Below, in pieces: positions 46,137 to 46,364 of a stretch of DNA of 46,364 nt. The position numbers and the translations under genes were made by a program. A model generated the notes under the pieces. That model was given only the letters and a program-made list of their open reading frames with translations, was not told the DNA's origin and searched no databases. How positions within the stretch are numbered: the first letter of the stretch is position 1; the number at the start of each line of letters is the position of its first letter. Source of the DNA: Bacteroidales bacterium (GTDB lineage: Bacteria > Bacteroidota > Bacteroidia > Bacteroidales > UBA7960); contig SKVW01000009.1 of the NCBI GenBank assembly GCA_007129255.1, positions 1 through 46,364 of the forward strand. Direction: 5' to 3'.

Positions 46137-46364
46137 AAGAGGATGGGTTTTGATGGATAAAATACTTGGCCTGAAAGTAAGAACAATTTTAAGACTGCCT
46201 TTTTTGCAAAACCCCAAAAAGCCAGTAGAAAATCTCTAATAATTTTTCATTAGCGTTGCGTCTTAGTTAAAACATTGTCAACTGATTATAATTTTGCTCT
46301 TTGACATCTTGATATTTTGCGCTTTCAAAAAGTTTTGCCATTGGTGTATTGTCAAAAGGTGCAA

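Noticed and set aside
1-46364. tRNA/rRNA genes, transposases, phage or integrase genes
   Set aside because: None recognised by eye; absence is not proof because no tRNAscan/HMM search could be run.

Overview
This window looks like chromosomal DNA from a Bacteroidetes-type bacterium: GldD/GldE, T9SS C-terminal sorting domains, a B558-type sdhCAB operon and TAnnTTTG promoter-like boxes. Most genes are housekeeping or envelope functions. From left to right: (1) a divergent carotenoid cluster (CrtI and CrtB on +; CrtD-like desaturase, CruF/DUF422, PlsC-like acyltransferase and a truncated family-2 glycosyltransferase on -); (2) tadA; (3) a compact minus-strand cluster of two unusual DUF1573 proteins with a Cys-Cys motif, an ArsR regulator, two small CxxC thioredoxin-like proteins flanking a DUF318/ArsP-type permease, and a DoxX/BT_3928-like protein; (4) an ECF sigma factor and a membrane TPR protein convergent with an exported TPR-CHAT protease-like protein; (5) a large T9SS cargo protein with duplicated modules; (6) a second ArsR-type regulator with a palindromic upstream site; (7) sdhCAB; (8) tandem M24 Xaa-Pro aminopeptidases; (9) a fused ABC ATPase, a C69 dipeptidase, and a lipoprotein/hydrolase/TonB-like/QueD run; (10) DUF5686, gldE-gldD, mgtE and pyruvate kinase; (11) a secreted cyanophycinase-like T9SS protein, a lipoprotein, a duplicated non-coding repeat cassette and another T9SS protein. 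The strongest candidates for an under-described system are the permease/CxxC/DUF1573(CCG)/ArsR cluster (about 7.4-10.6 kb) and the ECF / TM-TPR / tail-anchored TPR-CHAT module (about 10.9-15.3 kb). No CRISPR array, tRNA, rRNA, transposase or phage genes were recognised. All family calls are by eye from translated motifs; no database search was run.
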